Positions 1 through 6,996 of a DNA stretch of 48,447 nt are shown here, in pieces. Source of the stretch: Candidatus Rokuibacteriota bacterium (lineage in GTDB: Bacteria; Methylomirabilota; Methylomirabilia; Rokubacteriales; CSP1-6). Under the pieces are notes generated by a model. The model was not told where the DNA came from and did not search any database. It saw only the letters and a list, made by a program, of their open reading frames with translations. The first letter of the stretch is position 1. Every line of letters begins with the position of its first letter. The DNA lies in NCBI GenBank assembly GCA_003220315.1, contig QHSA01000137.1:1-48447 (forward strand). The letters run 5' to 3'. A program made the position numbers and the translations under genes.

Positions 1-228
1 CAGCTTCTCATCGAGGGGCACGCCGACCAGCGCGGCACGACCGAGTACAACCTCGCGCTCGGCGATCGGCGCGCGCGCGCGTCGATGAACTATCTCGTCG
101 CCCAGGGCGTCCGGTCGAACCGGATCTCGATCATCAGCTACGGCAAGGAAAGGCTCCTCTGCCGCGAGTCGAGCGAGGACTGCTTCGGCCAGAACCGCCG
201 CGCGCACTTCCTGGTGAAGGCGCGGTAA
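1..228 (+). CDS. pal: Peptidoglycan-associated lipoprotein (Pal/OmpA C-terminal domain), 3' part
   Basis: The reading frame is open from base 1 and ends at TAA 226-228, so only the last 75 residues are present. They form the second half of an OmpA-like peptidoglycan-binding domain. The signature runs from EGHADQRGT through YN.ALGDRRA to a YGKE segment and a terminal QNRRAHFLVK, which matches the Pal family closely. The Asp and Arg of the HADxRG and NRR segments are the usual diaminopimelate-contacting residues. Pal anchors the outer membrane to peptidoglycan as part of the Tol-Pal system. The N-terminal lipobox and any tol genes lie outside the window. A cysteine pair (RLLCRESSEDCFG) near the end is often seen in Pal. 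A long hairpin follows the stop. Confidence 0.9.
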   Translation, partial: QLLIEGHADQRGTTEYNLALGDRRARASMNYLVAQGVRSNRISIISYGKERLLCRESSEDCFGQNRRAHFLVKAR

Positions 229-239
229 GTCCGCCGTCC

Positions 240-267
240 GGAGGAGGAGGAGCGTTCCTCCTCCTCC
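240..267. terminator. Hairpin terminator between convergent genes
   Basis: A perfect 12-bp stem (240-251 with 256-267, GGAGGAGGAGGA against its complement) with a GCGT loop sits 11 bases after the pal stop and 21 bases before the stop of the convergent gene. There is no long T run on either side, so efficiency as an intrinsic terminator is uncertain. Position and symmetry suggest it serves both strands. Confidence 0.6.
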
Positions 268-288
268 TCGTTCCGCCCGGCGTTTCGG

Positions 289-606
289 TTATCGCTTGAC
301 CCAGTATCCGCGGGCAGCCGGGAAGACGGTCTTGCAGCGCGTCGCCTCGGTCGGCCCGTCGAGCGTCTCGGCAGCTCCACGCCAGACAGCGTAGTGCGGC
401 ATGGTGCGGTGTGCGTCGAGCGCAGCCTGGTCTGTGTAGACCTCGAAGAAATAGTAGACGTTCTCGTCCTTCTCGTCCTGAAGGACGTGGAAGCGCAGGC
501 AGCCAGGCTCGTCCCGCTCAGAACCGAGCGCGTCCGCCTCGATCGCTTCGAGAAAACGCTTTCGGAGTCCCGGCTTGATCCGCACCTTCACCCACATCGC
601 GAGCAT
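289..606 (-). CDS. Antibiotic biosynthesis monooxygenase (ABM) domain protein
   Basis: A 105-residue protein beginning MLAMWVKVRIKPG. It fits a single ABM / quinol-monooxygenase-like ferredoxin fold: an opening beta strand with KPG, then EPGCLRFHVLQDEKDENVYYFFEVYTDQAALDAH, then a closing strand. The E-x-G-C-L-R-F and YTDQAALDAH segments are typical of the family. Members act as small monooxygenases or as dimeric stress proteins; the substrate cannot be told. The start at 606 is preferred because a GAGGGGGG Shine-Dalgarno run sits 4-5 bases upstream, whereas an upstream extension in the same frame has low-complexity composition and overlaps the neighbouring gene. It is probably cotranscribed with the gene at 668-961. 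Confidence 0.82.
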   Translation of the reverse strand: MLAMWVKVRIKPGLRKRFLEAIEADALGSERDEPGCLRFHVLQDEKDENVYYFFEVYTDQAALDAHRTMPHYAVWRGAAETLDGPTEATRCKTVFPAARGYWVKR

Positions 607-667
607 GGCGCCCCCCTCGTCTGACACAGGATAGCCCAGCCGAGGCTGGGCCGGGGGGAGGCCTTCC

Positions 668-961
668 TCACCTCCGTTCGGTCCACCTCTCGCGGCAGCC
701 GGTGTAACCGAGGCCGGCGATCGTCCGCACGAACTCGGCCTGGGTGCCCCGTTCGACGAGCCTGCCGCCACGATCGATTCGCCACGTCACGGGCAGCCCG
801 TCCAGATTGAAGATGCGGAACTCGTTCCGCTCGTCATCGAGCAGCGCGAAGCCGACCTCCCACTTCGGCATCGCCTGAATCGTGTGACAGAGCGGGAGGA
901 CGGTGACGGCGAGCAGCAGCGTAAGGAGCCATCGTGAAGCGCGGTTGGGGCGGTGCGTCAT
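668..961 (-). CDS. Small secreted protein of unknown function
   Basis: A 97-residue protein. Residues about 8-30 form a signal peptide (RASRWLLTLLLAVTVLPLC...IQA). The mature part is short and mixed, containing ERNEFRIFNLDGLPVTWRIDRGG and a Cys near the C-terminus. I do not recognise a family. An AGGGGAG Shine-Dalgarno sits about 7 bases before the ATG (complement of 959-961), which supports the start. It lies 61 bases upstream of the ABM gene on the same strand and diverges from the Rieske gene. The codon pattern and signal peptide make it more credible than a chance ORF. Confidence 0.65.
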   Translation of the reverse strand: MTHRPNRASRWLLTLLLAVTVLPLCHTIQAMPKWEVGFALLDDERNEFRIFNLDGLPVTWRIDRGGRLVERGTQAEFVRTIAGLGYTGCRERWTERR

Positions 962-1082
962 GAGCCGCTCCCCTGGGGCGCGTGAAGGCCGGGCCGGGGA
1001 GGCCCGATGGTCACTCGTAGAAATATTTTCACTTAAAGTTCTCGCAGCGCGAAATTTCTCGGACGCGCACGCCGAGACCCAT

Positions 1083-1115
1083 CCAGCCCTCGTCGTTCAC
1101 CAGCCCTCGTCGTTC
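1083..1115. repeat. Tandem 16-bp direct repeat abutting the Rieske promoter
   Basis: CCAGCCCTCGTCGTTC occurs at 1083-1098 and again, without mismatch, at 1100-1115. The second copy ends exactly one base before a candidate -35 hexamer (TTGACC, 1116-1121). The 17-bp period puts the two copies about 1.6 helical turns apart. This is a plausible regulator-binding site for the Rieske-PQQ dehydrogenase operon. The binding protein is unknown. Confidence 0.55.
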
Positions 1116-1144
1116 TTGACCCTGCGTGACGCTGGAGCTACCTT
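1116..1144 (+). promoter_or_regulatory. Candidate sigma-70-type promoter for the Rieske-PQQ operon
   Basis: TTGACC at 1116-1121, a 17-bp spacer, then TACCTT at 1139-1144. The predicted start is about 45 bases upstream of the Rieske ATG at 1190. An A+T-rich patch with GAAATATTTTC and the palindrome GAAATTTC lies further upstream (1013-1060). It may hold the promoter of the divergent gene ending its 5' side at 961. Confidence 0.5.
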
Positions 1145-1189
1145 CGGCGCGCCGCCTCGACCTTGACCGCGCGGCGCTGGAGGCTCGGC

Positions 1190-1810
1190 ATGAAGCGCTC
1201 CCGATGCGTGCAGGACGACCCGGCCGACGAGCGGTTCTGCGTCGGCTGCCGATCGCCCGCGCGTCGGACTGTCCTGAAGGTCGGGCTGGGCTTGGGGGTG
1301 GGGCTCTGGTGGTCCGGCTCAGCCAGCACCCAGGAGGTCGATCCGAGAGCCGCCAGGCCACGGGAAGACGACCGCTTCGTGTTGGCGGGCAGAGGCCGCA
1401 GCGGCGGGGCCGTCGGCGTGGCGGACGTCCCGCTCGGAGATCCGCCGGTGACGGCTTACCCGATGGATCCGGCGACGGGGATGGTTCGAGACCAGTCGCG
1501 TCTGAACCAGGTCCTGCTGATTCATCTCGATCCGACGGAGCTCGGTGCCGAGACGCGTACCCATGCCGCCGAGGGGATCGTGGCCTACTCTGCGATCTGC
1601 ACGCATACGGGATGCGACAGCTGGGAGTGGCAGGCGCAGACCCGAACGATCAAGTGTCCGTGCCACTTCTCCACATTCGACGTCAGGGACGGGGCCCGCG
1701 TCCTCGATGGGCCGGCGCCCCGACGGCTTCCCGCCCTACCGCTCAAGGTCATCGATGGCGTCCTGGCGGCCGCCGGGGGGTTCTCGAGTCGTCCGGGGTT
1801 CCAGCAATAG
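1190..1810 (+). CDS. Tat-exported Rieske [2Fe-2S] protein
   Basis: A 206-residue protein. The N-terminus carries a twin-arginine motif (ARRTVLKVG, residues about 24-32) followed by a hydrophobic stretch, so export of the folded protein by Tat is expected. The Rieske signature is complete: C137-T-H139-x-G-C142 and C156-P-C158-H159. That gives Cys137/His139 and Cys156/His159 as cluster ligands and Cys142-Cys158 as the usual disulfide. The ATG at 1190 is chosen over 1163 because GGAGG stands 6 bases before it. The stop is 11 bases before the PQQ dehydrogenase start, so the two are one operon. I infer that this protein could receive electrons from the dehydrogenase; Rieske partners are unusual for PQQ alcohol dehydrogenases. 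Arsenite-oxidase-type small subunits are a remote alternative. Confidence 0.88.
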   Translation: MKRSRCVQDDPADERFCVGCRSPARRTVLKVGLGLGVGLWWSGSASTQEVDPRAARPREDDRFVLAGRGRSGGAVGVADVPLGDPPVTAYPMDPATGMVRDQSRLNQVLLIHLDPTELGAETRTHAAEGIVAYSAICTHTGCDSWEWQAQTRTIKCPCHFSTFDVRDGARVLDGPAPRRLPALPLKVIDGVLAAAGGFSSRPGFQQ

Positions 1811-1821
1811 GGAGGATCACG

Positions 1822-3546
1822 ATGAGGCCGATCAGAAGGCTCGCGATCTCGTGTGCGGCGCTGCTCCTCGGCCTGTTGCCGGCAGTCCTGGCCGCGCAGA
1901 GCCCGGTCAGCTACAACCCGGTGACGGACCGCCGGCTCCTCAACCCAGAGCCGCACAACTGGCTGATGTACCGCGGGAACTACCACGGGTGGGGCTACAG
2001 CCCCCTCGATCAGATCGCGCCGCACAACGTCAAGAAGCTCGCTCCCGTGTGGGCCTTTTCTTCAGGGGTGACCGAGGGGCACCAGTCGCCCCCGATCGTG
2101 AACAACGGCGTCATGTTCATCACGACCCCGCAGCAGCAGGTGATCGCGTTGAACGCCAAGAGCGGCGATCCGCTCTGGCGGTACAAGAAGGAGCTGCCCG
2201 AGGATCTCCTGCAATTGCACCCCACGAATCGCGGCGTCGGTCTCTACGAGGACAAGGTGTACATCGCCACCGTCGATGCCCACCTGGTGGCGCTCGACGC
2301 CGCGACGGGGAAGGTCATCTGGGACACGACCGTCGACGACTACAAGAAGGGCTACTACTCGACGTTGGCGCCGCTCGTCGCGAAGGGAAGGGTCATCATC
2401 GGGATGTCCGGCGGTGAGCTCGGGATCCGCAGTTACGTCGCCGCTTTCGATGCGCGCTCCGGGCAGGAAGTCTGGAGGACCTACACCATCCCCGGACCCG
2501 GCGAGCCGGGCCACGACACCTGGACGGGGGACACCTGGAAGACCGGTGGAGCGTCGGTCTGGCTCACGGGACACTACGATCCCGACCTCAACCTGACGTA
2601 CTGGGGGACCGGCAATGCGGCGCCCTGGCCGGGCGACATGCACCCCGGCGACAATCTCTACACGAGCTCCGTCGTCGCCCTTGACGCGGATACCGGCAAG
2701 ATCAAGGGACACCACCAGTACCACTGGAACGATTCGTGGGACTGGGACGAGGTCTCGACGCCACTCCTGATCGACGTCCGGCGCGACGGACGGACGATCA
2801 GGAGCCTGGTCCATCCCGGGCGGAACGGGTACCTGTGGCTCCTCGAGCGCCGAGCGGACGGCATCGGGTTCGTCGACGCCAAGCCCTATGTCAGGCAGGA
2901 GGTGTTCACGAGCATCGATCCGAAGACGGGCCGGCCGAGCTACGACCCCGAGCGGAAGCCACAGCTCGGCAGGGCGACGACCTTCTGTCCCGGTCTCTGG
3001 GGCGGGAAGGACTGGCCACCCGCGGCCTACAACCCCAAGACGGGCTACCTCTACATCCCCGCCAACGAAAATCTGTGCAGCACGCTCGTAGGCAAAGAGC
3101 AGCCGTACGAGCCCGGCAAGCTGTATCTCGGCATCGACCGGCCCAAGACCACCATGAGCATGCGTCAGGGCGCGACGCACATCGGCGAGCTCCAGGCCTG
3201 GGACATGAGCCGCGGTCAGAGGGTCTGGACCCACACATTCAGATACATGAACTGGGGTCCGGTGCTCACGACCGGGGGCGGCCTCGTCTTCCTCGGCGGA
3301 ACGAACGACCGGCACTTCCGGGCCTTCGACGCCAAGACCGGGTCGCTTCTCTGGGAGTTCAAGACCAATTCGGGCGTGACGGGCGTGCCCAGCTCGTTTG
3401 CGGTCGACGGCGTTCAGTACATCGCGGTCCAGTCCGGCTGGGGTGTGGATGCGCAGCGGATGCAGGGGAGACTGGACACGTTCCTCGGTACCAAGACCGA
3501 TGTCCCACAGGGGGGAGTCCTCTGGGTCTTCGCGATCAGGGACTAA
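1822..3546 (+). CDS. PQQ-dependent alcohol dehydrogenase, lanthanide type (paralogue 1)
   Basis: A 574-residue eight-bladed quinoprotein with a Sec signal peptide (about residues 1-25). Metal ligands of the XoxF/ExaA family are visible: Glu199 (GGELG), Asn265 (GTGNAAPW) and Asp307. Asp309 two residues later (WDWD) is the extra acidic ligand that marks lanthanide-dependent enzymes. The vicinal Cys-Cys pair of MxaF/XoxF, which precedes the NRG motif, is replaced by Gln-Leu (131-132). There is no CxxCH, so it is not a quinohemoprotein. Repeated W-motif tags such as NAKSGDPLW and DAATGKVIW are evident. It would oxidise a primary alcohol in the periplasm; the substrate is unknown. The start has GGGAGG about 6 bases upstream. 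It follows the Rieske gene and shares architecture with the gene at 4234. Confidence 0.9.
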   Translation: MRPIRRLAISCAALLLGLLPAVLAAQSPVSYNPVTDRRLLNPEPHNWLMYRGNYHGWGYSPLDQIAPHNVKKLAPVWAFSSGVTEGHQSPPIVNNGVMFITTPQQQVIALNAKSGDPLWRYKKELPEDLLQLHPTNRGVGLYEDKVYIATVDAHLVALDAATGKVIWDTTVDDYKKGYYSTLAPLVAKGRVIIGMSGGELGIRSYVAAFDARSGQEVWRTYTIPGPGEPGHDTWTGDTWKTGGASVWLTGHYDPDLNLTYWGTGNAAPWPGDMHPGDNLYTSSVVALDADTGKIKGHHQYHWNDSWDWDEVSTPLLIDVRRDGRTIRSLVHPGRNGYLWLLERRADGIGFVDAKPYVRQEVFTSIDPKTGRPSYDPERKPQLGRATTFCPGLWGGKDWPPAAYNPKTGYLYIPANENLCSTLVGKEQPYEPGKLYLGIDRPKTTMSMRQGATHIGELQAWDMSRGQRVWTHTFRYMNWGPVLTTGGGLVFLGGTNDRHFRAFDAKTGSLLWEFKTNSGVTGVPSSFAVDGVQYIAVQSGWGVDAQRMQGRLDTFLGTKTDVPQGGVLWVFAIRD

Positions 3547-3555
3547 ACAAGAGTG

Positions 3556-3622
3556 CAGCCCACTGACCTTTGGTCCCATCGGGACGGGGCCGCCATCGGC
3601 GGCCGGTAAGGTGAGTGGGCTG
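3556..3622. other. Three-way-junction inverted-repeat element (structured RNA or DNA)
   Basis: A nested palindrome lies 10 bases after the dehydrogenase stop. The outer stem pairs 3556-3564 with 3614-3622 (CAGCCCACT, 9 bp). After one mismatch it continues as 3566-3570 with 3608-3612 (5 bp). Inside are two separate hairpins, 3573-3577/3581-3585 (GTCCC) and 3588-3594/3598-3604 (GGCCGCC), each closed by an ATC triloop. All pairings except the one G-G mismatch are Watson-Crick. It could be a composite terminator, an intercistronic RNA stabiliser, a regulatory RNA or a REP-like mobile repeat. I recognise no named family. Confidence 0.7.
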
Positions 3623-3695
3623 AGGCTTGTATTCCTATACCGCATCGGGAACGTAGTCAAGGGGCCTTTGGGGGCCCGTGAAAGGAGAGTCTGTC

Positions 3696-4103
3696 ATGAG
3701 GAGATCGTGGGGAGTCGTCGTCCTCGTCGGCGCGTGCTCGCTCGCTGCGGGCTTTGGGCTGGGTGCGGCCCTGGGACAACAGAGTCCGCCCACCGAGAAC
3801 AAGGGACTCGACGCCAGGGTCGAGAGCACGATCGATCTCGGCCCGGATTTCTCCGGCTACCAGCTTCGCCTGCGGACGATCACCTTCGAGCCCGGGGGGG
3901 TGGCGGGGTTTCATAGCCATAAGGAGCGTCCTGCGTTCGCCTATATTCTGAGTGGCCATCTCACCGAGCTCCGGCAGGGCGGCTACGCCAAGACGCTCGG
4001 ACCTGGTGGCTTCATCACGGAGTCGCGCGACGTCGACCATTGGGCGGAGAACCGTGGCGCTGCGAAGGTCGTCCTCGTCGGGGTTGACGTGATCAAGCCG
4101 TAG
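3696..4103 (+). CDS. Secreted single-domain cupin
   Basis: A 135-residue protein. The N-terminus (about residues 1-27) is a signal peptide or membrane anchor rich in Val, Leu, Ala and Gly. The rest is one cupin barrel. Motif 1 is GVAGFHSHKERPAFAYILSG with two metal-type histidines; motif 2 ends in DHWAENRG with the H-x3-N signature. Cupins of this size often bind one metal and act as sensors, isomerases or protective proteins; no activity can be assigned. ATG 3696 is chosen because AAAGGAGAG stands 7 bases upstream, whereas an in-frame ATG at 3678 has no such site. It sits between two PQQ dehydrogenase genes, so a role in alcohol oxidation in the periplasm is a reasonable but untested inference. 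Confidence 0.82.
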   Translation: MRRSWGVVVLVGACSLAAGFGLGAALGQQSPPTENKGLDARVESTIDLGPDFSGYQLRLRTITFEPGGVAGFHSHKERPAFAYILSGHLTELRQGGYAKTLGPGGFITESRDVDHWAENRGAAKVVLVGVDVIKP

Positions 4104-4108
4104 GGTCG

Positions 4109-4138
4109 TTGACAGAGTCGCCGAAAGCGCACTAGCAT
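4109..4138 (+). promoter_or_regulatory. Sigma-70-type promoter for the PQQ dehydrogenase 2 operon
   Basis: A perfect -35 (TTGACA, 4109-4114), an 18-bp spacer and TAGCAT (4133-4138). The predicted start leaves a leader of about 90 bases before the ATG at 4234. It begins 5 bases after the cupin stop, so the second dehydrogenase can be expressed independently of the first. Confidence 0.6.
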
Positions 4139-4233
4139 CGCGTCCACTCGGACCGCAGAGGGGGTGACCGACCCGACCCGCCCTGTGTGCTGTTGCGTGC
4201 GAACGAACAGTCCCGTAGACATCGGAGAACGGT

Positions 4234-5955
4234 ATGGGCACATTCTCGAGACTCGTCCTCGTCCTGCTCGCACTCCTGTCATTCAGTCTGACGCCGCCGC
4301 CCGCGCCGGCCGCCGAGTGGCGGGACGTCACCGACGATCGCCTGGCGAACGCCGGGAGCGACCCCGCCAACTGGCTCATGTACAGCCGGACGTACAACGG
4401 CTGGCGCTACAGCCCGCTCGACCAGATCAACACCGGCAACATCAAGAAGCTCGTGCCGAAGTGGATCTTTGCGGGCGGCGTCCTCGGCGAGCAGCAGATG
4501 ACCCCCGTCGTCAACAGCGGCGCGATGTTCACGACGTCGACCGCCCTGGGCGTCAACCGGGTGCACGCGCTGAACGCCGTCACCGGCGAGCTCCTGTGGA
4601 AACACGACCGGAAGATCCCGGAGGACGTCGGCGCCCTCGTCCGTGTCATTCCCCACAACCGCGGCGTGGCCCTCCACAAGGACAAGGTGATCTTCGGCAC
4701 GCTCGACGCCCATCTCGTCGCCCTCGACGCCAAGACGGGCAAGCCGGCATGGGAGACGAAGATCGCGGATTACGCCGATGGGTACTTCGTGTCCCAGGCG
4801 CCGCTGGTCATCAAGAGCAAGGTGATCGTGGGCATCGCTGGACCCGGTGAGATGGGGCCCCGCGGATTCGTGGAAGCCTTCGATGCGGAGACTGGCAAGA
4901 GCCTGTGGCGCTGGTATTCCGTCCCCGCCGCCGGCGAGCCCGGCAGCGAGACCTGGCAAGCCGATACGTGGAAGATCGGTGGCGGCGCCGTCTGGCACAC
5001 GGGCACGTACGATCCCGCGACGAACCTCCTCTACGTCGGGACCGGCAACCCGGCTCCTTGGATCGCCGACATGCGCCGGGGCGAGAACCTGTACACCATG
5101 TCGGCGGTTGCCCTCGACGTCGACTCCGGGAAGATGAAGTGGTACCACCAGTATCTGGCGAACGAGCCCTGGGATTTCGACACGATGGCCGAGCACCACG
5201 TCATCGACGTCGTGCGCGGCGGACAGACCCACAAGGCGGTCGTCCAGGCCAACAAGCTCGGGTACGTGTACACGCTCGACCGGATCACTGGGAAGTTCCT
5301 CTCGGCGGTTCCGTTCGCGAAGTCGGTCACCTGGGGCGGTCCAGATCCCGTCACCGGCAAGGGCGTGGAGAATCCCGGGCTGCGGCCGACGATGGGCGGG
5401 CCTCCGGTGGAGGTCTGTCCGTCGCTGCTGGGCGCGACCGGCTGGCAACCGAAGGTCTACAATCCGAAGACCGGCTACCTCTACATTCCGTCCAACGAGT
5501 TCTGCATGCGCTACGCGTACGTGGCCGATCTGACGTACAGGCGGGGTCAGCTCTACACCGGCGTCACCGTCGAGCACTTCAGCAAAGCCGAGCAGGCGGG
5601 CGTCCTCCGCGCGTTCGACGTGAACCAGAACAAGGTGGCGTGGGAGTGGTCGAACCGGACGCCGCTCATCAGCCACACCCTGTCCACCGGCGGCGACCTG
5701 GTCTTCCAGGGCACCGCCGAGGGCATGGTCGTCGCGCTCGACGCGAAGAGCGGTCGCGAGCTCTGGTCCTTCAGCCTCGGGACGCCGCAGTCGGGCGGGA
5801 TCATGAGCTACGCGGTCGACGGCAAGCAGTACGTCGCGGTCGCGGCCGGCGGCACGCTGCGGTCCCAGGTCTGGTTCGGCAAGGAGCCCAAATGGTCCCA
5901 CGCCCTGAAGATGAACTGGAGCGACCTCGTGGTGGTGTTCGGGCTCAGCGAGTGA
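4234..5955 (+). CDS. PQQ-dependent alcohol dehydrogenase, lanthanide type (paralogue 2)
   Basis: A 573-residue periplasmic quinoprotein with a clear signal peptide ending near AAEWRD. Ligands are Glu206 (GPGEMG), Asn272 (GTGNPAPW), catalytic Asp314 and the lanthanide-associated Asp316 (WDFD). As in paralogue 1 there is no vicinal Cys-Cys before NRG (Arg137-Val138 stand there) and no heme motif. The two enzymes are clearly homologous along their length but well diverged, so this is an old duplication or separate acquisition. GGAGA lies about 7 bases before the ATG. The stop codon overlaps the GTG of the XoxJ-cytochrome fusion by four bases, so a dedicated electron-acceptor partner is likely. 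The alcohol substrate (methanol or another) cannot be read from sequence. Confidence 0.9.
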   Translation: MGTFSRLVLVLLALLSFSLTPPPAPAAEWRDVTDDRLANAGSDPANWLMYSRTYNGWRYSPLDQINTGNIKKLVPKWIFAGGVLGEQQMTPVVNSGAMFTTSTALGVNRVHALNAVTGELLWKHDRKIPEDVGALVRVIPHNRGVALHKDKVIFGTLDAHLVALDAKTGKPAWETKIADYADGYFVSQAPLVIKSKVIVGIAGPGEMGPRGFVEAFDAETGKSLWRWYSVPAAGEPGSETWQADTWKIGGGAVWHTGTYDPATNLLYVGTGNPAPWIADMRRGENLYTMSAVALDVDSGKMKWYHQYLANEPWDFDTMAEHHVIDVVRGGQTHKAVVQANKLGYVYTLDRITGKFLSAVPFAKSVTWGGPDPVTGKGVENPGLRPTMGGPPVEVCPSLLGATGWQPKVYNPKTGYLYIPSNEFCMRYAYVADLTYRRGQLYTGVTVEHFSKAEQAGVLRAFDVNQNKVAWEWSNRTPLISHTLSTGGDLVFQGTAEGMVVALDAKSGRELWSFSLGTPQSGGIMSYAVDGKQYVAVAAGGTLRSQVWFGKEPKWSHALKMNWSDLVVVFGLSE

Positions 5956-6968
5956 GAATCCTCGGCCTCGCGGCCGCCATCCTCCTGACGGCGACGGCGG
6001 GCGGGCGCGGCGAGGTTCGACGGATCCGGCTGTGCGCGGATCCGTCGAACCTGCCGTTCTCCAGTCAAGACACGCAAGAGCCCGGCTTCGAGGTCGAGAT
6101 CGCGCGCGCGATCGCCGAGGCGCTGGGCGCCGAGCTCAGCGTGCACTGGTTCCCGACGGCCCGGGAGATCCTTGCGTTTGGCCAGCTGTACGAGGGCCGG
6201 TGCGATCTCTTCATGGGGCTGCCGCTCACCGAGCGGTTCGCGGGCGACAAACCCCGCTTGATCTTCTCCATCCCGTACTACGTGATGCGTCAGGTCGTCG
6301 TCTCCTCGAGCCTCGGCGCCTTCCGCTCGCTCGACGAACTGAAGTCGAGGCTCGTTGGCGTCCAGGCGATGACCATCGGCGACCACATGGTCTACGAGCG
6401 GGGGTACAACCGGAAGGTCTACCTGAGCCCCGAGGCGACGTTCGACGCGCTCGGCCGAGGCGAGGTCGATGCGGTGGTCCTGGAATCACCGCTCGCGGGC
6501 TGGTTCGTCAAGAAGAACCCCGGCTTTCGTGCGACGGAAATCAACGATCCCGCGCGCGACCTTAAGATCGGCGCGGGCGTTCGCCGGGACGACCGCGAGC
6601 TCAAGGAGGCGGTCGACCGCGCGATCCGGCAGCTCCAGTCCGCGAAGCTCCCCGAGATTCTCGGGCGCCACGGCATGACGCTCGCCCAGGCTGCGCCCGA
6701 GACCGCGCCCTTGAGCTCGGAGCTGCGGGCGGCCCGGTCGACCTACCTCACCCAGTGCTCGCAGTGCCACGGCACCGACGCCAAGGGGACCGCCGCCGCC
6801 GCGAATCTTCGGGCGTTCAAGGGGACCGAGGCGGACTTTGTGCGGACCGTCGAGAACGGTCGGCCCGGAACCGGCATGACCCCATGGAAGGGGCTCATGA
6901 GCGACGAGGAGATCCGCGCCATCGCGCGCTACATCAAACAGCTCTCGACAGACTCGGACCGCCAGTAG
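5952..6968 (+). CDS. XoxJ-like periplasmic binding protein fused to cytochrome c
   Basis: A 338-residue protein starting at GTG 5952, inside the stop of the dehydrogenase gene. Residues about 1-20 form a signal peptide. Residues about 24-245 are a type-3 solute-binding fold (RLCADPSNLPFS, GFEVEIARAIAEALGAEL, VGVQAMTIGDHMVYERGYN), the fold of MoxJ/XoxJ. Residues about 258-332 are a monoheme cytochrome c: C269-S-Q-C272-H273, with Met309 (PGTGM) as likely sixth ligand. In methylotrophs XoxJ and the cytochrome XoxG are usually separate; a fused cytochrome cGJ is known from the verrucomicrobial methanotroph Methylacidiphilum. Here the binding domain comes first. I infer that it accepts electrons from PQQ dehydrogenase 2. 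Confidence 0.88.
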   Translation: MRILGLAAAILLTATAGGRGEVRRIRLCADPSNLPFSSQDTQEPGFEVEIARAIAEALGAELSVHWFPTAREILAFGQLYEGRCDLFMGLPLTERFAGDKPRLIFSIPYYVMRQVVVSSSLGAFRSLDELKSRLVGVQAMTIGDHMVYERGYNRKVYLSPEATFDALGRGEVDAVVLESPLAGWFVKKNPGFRATEINDPARDLKIGAGVRRDDRELKEAVDRAIRQLQSAKLPEILGRHGMTLAQAAPETAPLSSELRAARSTYLTQCSQCHGTDAKGTAAAANLRAFKGTEADFVRTVENGRPGTGMTPWKGLMSDEEIRAIARYIKQLSTDSDRQ

Positions 6969-6996
6969 GACGCTCCCCGGTCGCTCCGGCTCCGGG

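Noticed and set aside
2062-3660. Long antisense frames opposite both PQQ dehydrogenases (also 4279-5901)
   Set aside because: They mirror the codon periodicity of the quinoprotein genes and contain no recognisable motif.
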